From NCBI GenBank assembly GCA_014379905.1, contig JACMKX010000015.1, forward strand, positions 1-36,549: a stretch of DNA of 36,549 bases, given 5' to 3'. Numbering within the stretch: position 1 is the stretch's first letter; every line of letters begins with the position of its first letter. This DNA comes from Ferruginibacter sp. (lineage in GTDB: Bacteria > Bacteroidota > Bacteroidia > Chitinophagales > Chitinophagaceae). Below the pieces are notes generated by a model. It did no database searches. It was not told where the DNA came from and saw only the letters and a list, made by a program, of their open reading frames with translations. The translations under genes were made by a program, and so were the position numbers. Of this stretch, positions 33,808 through 36,549 are shown one piece after another.

Positions 33808-34521
33808 TTAAACAATTTGATAGAGCATAACGGCACTCATGGCTATCATCAAAGCATCTTCAATAATGGTAACGGTACTCATGGGTAGGTTGAAAACCGC
33901 ACCCAAACAAGCACATTGTATTTTTCGTTTATTAAATACGCTTTGTAAAACCCCGATAATACTAATACTCATTACTACTAATGTAACAATGTTTGTAACC
34001 AAAGGTTGAAAGTTGGTGGCGTAGGCTATGCCCAAAGCCAACTCTATAAAAGCATAAACAAAACCCCACGGCTTAATTTTCATTGCCACAATATCGTACA
34101 TACTATAACTTTCAGCAAAGCCTTTTAGGTCAAGCATTTTAAAGAATGAAAATGTAAGAAAGAAACCTGCCATAAAAATATTCATGGCTTGCATCCAATG
34201 AAATGTGTTTTGATGTGTGGCTGCAATGATAGCAATTGTTGTTATGTAACCAAAAATTAGTAAGATAGGTTTGTAAGTCGCCAACCAATTTTTAGCTTGC
34301 TCGGCAGTTTCGTTGTGTTCGCTTGCCGTAATGGCATATTTTTTATCCAACGCATTTTGAAAAGTGGATAATGCAATATGCTTGTCCATTGAAATAGTTG
34401 CCGTTTGGTGGTCTTTTGAGACTGCCACTTCGGTAACATTTGGCAACATGAGCAAACTGCTTTTTACTTTTGCTTCGCAACTTCCGCAGGTCATGCCTAT
34501 AAGTTTATAAGTATGTGTCAT
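33808..34521 (-). CDS. HMA domain plus MauE-like membrane protein
   Basis: The start at 34521 is preferred: a GTG start at 34539 would fall inside a TACCTTTG box that looks like the promoter. The 237-residue protein has an N-terminal HMA domain with GMTCGSC, then four membrane segments of the MauE/DoxX redox-protein type, with CACLGAVFNLPMSTVTIIED near the end. The CxC and FNLPMSTVT parts are typical of the family. It may move copper or electrons across the inner membrane for the periplasmic partners. It lies 78 bp upstream of the AraC gene's stop codon. Confidence 0.85.
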   Translation of the reverse strand: MTHTYKLIGMTCGSCEAKVKSSLLMLPNVTEVAVSKDHQTATISMDKHIALSTFQNALDKKYAITASEHNETAEQAKNWLATYKPILLIFGYITTIAIIAATHQNTFHWMQAMNIFMAGFFLTFSFFKMLDLKGFAESYSMYDIVAMKIKPWGFVYAFIELALGIAYATNFQPLVTNIVTLVVMSISIIGVLQSVFNKRKIQCACLGAVFNLPMSTVTIIEDALMIAMSAVMLYQIV

Positions 34522-34538
34522 ATTTTTTTTGTTTGACA

Positions 34539-34546
34539 CAAAGGTA
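34539..34546 (-). promoter_or_regulatory. Candidate -7 box (TACCTTTG) of the HMA-MauE gene
   Basis: An exact TAnnTTTG match on the minus strand, about 12 bp before the likely transcription start and 18 bp before the ATG at 34521. No TTG -33 box lies at 20 bp. Confidence 0.45.
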
Positions 34547-34598
34547 AATTGGACTTGTAGCTTAGCTGTTGTGGAATTTTGTATTAGAGTTGTAACTT

Positions 34599-35159
34599 TT
34601 ACAGTTCCTCTATGTTTTTACGTTTGTGTTCTTTTAGCGACTTAAAATAACTGGGTGTAAACCCTGTTACTTTTTTAAATTGGTTTGATAAGTAGGCAAC
34701 ACTGCTATAGCCTAACTGGTCGGCTATCTCTGATAAAGTGAGTTCGTCATAAACGATTAATTCTTTTACTCTTTCAATTCGTTGACTTATAAAATATTTT
34801 TCAATGGTTGTACCTTCTACTTCCGAAAAAAGATTGCTTAAATAATTGTAGTCCTGGTGAATTTGTGAAGTAATAAATGAGGAAAGGTTCGTTTTTATGT
34901 CGTGGGCTGTATGATGAACTAATGTAACAATGGTGTTCTTAATTTTTTCGATCGTTTGGCTTTTTTTGTCGTCAATGAGTTCAAAGCCCAATGATTTTAA
35001 TGAGGTGTCCAATTGTACTAACTGGTCTTTCGATAAGTCTTCTTCAATTTCTACTTCGCCCAAATTGACAGATAAGGGGCGAAGCCCCTCATCTGTCAAT
35101 TTGGCTTTTACTACCATTGTGCATCTGCTGCAAACCATATTCTTTATGTATAGTTTCAT
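34599..35159 (-). CDS. AraC-family regulator with an N-terminal HMA-like domain
   Basis: The 186-residue protein begins MKLYIKNMVCSRCTMVVK, an HMA-like metal site with Cys10 and Cys13. The C-terminal part (about 95-186) is an AraC-type double helix-turn-helix: LSEIADQLGYSSVAYLSNQF and KKVTGFTPSYFKSL. It is a compact copper- or metal-sensing activator or repressor; the AraC part is shorter than usual because no separate sensor domain is present. It is the most upstream gene of the copper cluster and probably controls it. A strong inverted repeat lies inside its coding sequence (35061-35103). Confidence 0.87.
   Translation of the reverse strand: MKLYIKNMVCSRCTMVVKAKLTDEGLRPLSVNLGEVEIEEDLSKDQLVQLDTSLKSLGFELIDDKKSQTIEKIKNTIVTLVHHTAHDIKTNLSSFITSQIHQDYNYLSNLFSEVEGTTIEKYFISQRIERVKELIVYDELTLSEIADQLGYSSVAYLSNQFKKVTGFTPSYFKSLKEHKRKNIEEL
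35061..35103. repeat. Strong inverted repeat inside the AraC coding sequence
   Basis: CAAATTGACAGAT (35061-35073) and ATCTGTCAATTTG (35091-35103) pair perfectly over 13 bp; inside, AGGGGC pairs with GCCCCT around the loop GAA, with one mismatch between. It encodes the segment LTDEGLRPLSVN of the regulator. Confidence 0.6.
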
Positions 35160-35215
35160 ATTGTCTGTCCATCTTTTAGTGGTTTGTAAAATTACAGAAA
35201 GGTTGTGGTAATGTG

Positions 35216-35320
35216 TCGAACCGCAGACTGTTTGCCGTGTGTTGGCGATTGCAGCTCTTTTGCAAGGTTGGCTTTGTGCGTTGGGTCTTGTGTGCCTTGC
35301 AAATGTGCTGCAATGCGCCG
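35216..35320. repeat. Conserved-loop hairpin element, right copy
   Basis: Arms 35244-35267 and 35295-35318 pair (GGCGATTGCAG... and GCAAGG/CCTTGC) around a 27-base loop starting TTGGCTTTGTGCG. Loop and upstream stretch (ACCGCA...TTGCCGTGTGT) match the copy at 26878-26990, with different but still pairing arms. It lies upstream of the AraC gene. Confidence 0.6.
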
Positions 35321-35388
35321 CGGGTGGTTAGGGTTTTAGCATTGCTGGTTTTGTCACTTGAAGGTGAACGGAATGTTGCAGCAGGGTT

Positions 35389-35593
35389 GCGTACAACGTC
35401 CAGGGCCTTGGCGAAGTACGGGAATTAGTATTCCGTCCGCCCTATACCTATGATGATTGAAAAGCTGATGATGAAGATAACAAACTAAAGCTAAATAGTA
35501 AATGTCCAGCCCGATATGAGGCACAATAGAATTACAAAAAAATGAAGCTAACTTCCGTAAGCCCGTATTTTGGCAAGCCCTTTTGTTGTACGC
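35389..35593. repeat. attC-like inverted repeat E
   Basis: GCGTACAAC (35389-35397) and GTTGTACGC (35585-35593) pair perfectly over 9 bp. Further in, AGGGCCTTGGC at 35402 pairs with GGCAAGCCC (35572-35580) with one bulge, while GTCC on the left stays unpaired. The right 60 bp are homologous to those of repeat D. It begins 49 bp past the stop of the TonB-receptor gene. Confidence 0.58.
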
Positions 35594-35641
35594 ATACCCT
35601 TCTCCTTGTCAGGTGTCTTAAAGTTGTTGGACTTGACTAAG

Positions 35642-36549
35642 CTAAAACTCAATAATAAAGCCAATGGTAGGAGTAAACTGGGCTTCATCATTTTTTAGCA
35701 ATACTGGTATAGCATTGCTGCCATTTGCTTTAATTGATAAGCCGTCAGTAGTAGCAAATGCACTATTGTCTGCTGTTCTTTTGAACGTGTATGAAGGAAC
35801 AGCAACGCTTTTTGCAGCATACCAATTGCTGATGTCTAAAAACAAATCAATGGTTGTTTTTCTAAAATTCCATTTTTTGTCAATTCTTATATCACTGCCA
35901 TTAAAGCCGCCTAAACGTAAGGTGTTTAATTGTGTATAGTCAAATATTCCTTGTCCCTGAGATAAATAATTTGTTCTTGAAGCTGCTTCATCATAAGGAG
36001 TATAGGGTGCACCGCCCTGATAACGGAATTTTAAACCTAACTCCCAATTACGTGGAAATTTGTAGCCTAAGGTAGCACTTACTAAATGCTCATTATCCCA
36101 ACTGCTGGGTACTAAAATATTGTTTGCACCGCTGTATTTGCTTCTGTAAAAGGTATAAGAAAGTATTCCAAAAAATTGCTTTGTCAGTTTCTTTTGTGCA
36201 AATACTTCAAAGCCATACGTATTTCCTTTGCCATTTGTTATTACAGCTTCGTTGCCCAATATATTAAAATCGCTGCCAAGGTTGGCCAACGAAATTCCAT
36301 TGCGTACAGATACTGGTACGTTGTTGTATTTTTTATAAAAACCTTCTACGGTAAATCTTAATCCATCGTTGGGCAAAAATTCAACTCCTGCAACATAATG
36401 GTCACTCTTTTGATACTTGCTATTTTTATTAACCAAATTATTATTGTTATCAGCAAAGCCTAGAATGGTGTAAGAGGGTAGTTTGTAATAGCTGCCAATG
36501 GAAGCGTTAGCAGTCCATTTATCGGCCAATACATAACTAAACGAAATGC
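35642..36549 (-). CDS. TonB-dependent receptor, C-terminal part (cut by window edge)
   Basis: The minus strand is open from the window edge (36549) to the stop at 35642, giving about 300 residues. It shows the repeating beta-strand pattern of an outer-membrane barrel: SYYKLPSYTILGFAD, GLRFTVEGFYKKYNN, AVITNGKGNTYGFEVFAQKK and the final aromatic FTPTIGFIIEF. The plug domain and the TonB box are outside the window. It may take up a metal chelate or sugar; which one cannot be seen. It is separated from the AraC gene by 480 bp of repeats, so it is unclear whether it belongs to the copper cluster. Confidence 0.85.
   Translation of the reverse strand, partial: ISFSYVLADKWTANASIGSYYKLPSYTILGFADNNNNLVNKNSKYQKSDHYVAGVEFLPNDGLRFTVEGFYKKYNNVPVSVRNGISLANLGSDFNILGNEAVITNGKGNTYGFEVFAQKKLTKQFFGILSYTFYRSKYSGANNILVPSSWDNEHLVSATLGYKFPRNWELGLKFRYQGGAPYTPYDEAASRTNYLSQGQGIFDYTQLNTLRLGGFNGSDIRIDKKWNFRKTTIDLFLDISNWYAAKSVAVPSYTFKRTADNSAFATTDGLSIKANGSNAIPVLLKNDEAQFTPTIGFIIEF

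Noticed and set aside
35061..35103. Reading this as an inserted transposon end
   Set aside because: No second end, target duplication or transposase gene is seen, and the protein length is not increased.
1..36549. CRISPR arrays, tRNA and rRNA genes, insertion sequences
   Set aside because: No regularly spaced repeats, cloverleaf-type sequences, rRNA words or transposase motifs were seen.

Overview
The window looks like a chromosomal piece of a Bacteroidota bacterium, most likely Chitinophagaceae-like. The signs are a type IX secretion sorting tail on a secreted esterase, many small secreted proteins and lipoproteins with a Cys lipobox, a gliding-motility-type (CHU_C-like) domain, promoters of the TAnnTTTG type, a HYC_CC_PP-type protein and A+T-rich intergenic DNA. 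Most genes lie on the minus strand. No tRNA, rRNA, CRISPR array, transposase or integrase is visible.

Layout. 1-231 holds the N-terminus of glutamate synthase (gltB), cut by the window edge. 518-11061 is mostly single small genes: a SET protein, VOC and DUF1579-like proteins, a T9SS-sorted esterase, NTF2-like proteins, a DUF4397 lipoprotein and an EEP nuclease/phosphatase. 12897 down to 10483 is a compact operon (ArsR repressor, AHSA1, DoxX, DUF4256, YdeI) with a promoter that carries two tandem operator copies. 13241-17530 holds DUF1801, VOC, SRPBCC, methionine aminopeptidase, cyclase and DUF1579 genes. 17959-19176 is a NamZ-type muramidase and 19436-20089 a YceI protein. 20149-22723 is a locus with a propeller lipoprotein (broken by two stops), a small exported protein ending Gly-Gly-Cys, and a divergent membrane-bound winged-helix regulator.

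22838-27000 is the part I find most unusual. Single minus-strand genes are separated by about 190-280 bp inverted-repeat units whose ends look like integron attC sites (core AAC...GTT, with a short unpaired spacer next to one arm). Each unit sits just 3' of one gene. The next segment, 27104-35159, is a copper/heavy-metal resistance block: a multicopper oxidase fused to a CopB-like barrel, a CPH-type P-type ATPase, a four-repeat HMBD protein, an HMA-DUF3347 protein, a HYC_CC_PP-type protein, an HMA-MauE membrane protein and an HMA-AraC regulator. It is flanked on both sides by copies of one hairpin element whose arms differ but still pair, and by attC-like sites. A TonB-receptor C-terminal part follows to the window edge.

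Several genes are visibly broken: a CHU_C-type lipoprotein, a vanadium-haloperoxidase-like gene, a DUF1801 gene, a VOC gene, the propeller lipoprotein, a lipoprotein with a stop at codon 4, and a DUF2911-like tail. Some lesions are single-base indels in homopolymers and could be sequencing errors. Others are substitutions or multiple lesions and look like real decay.
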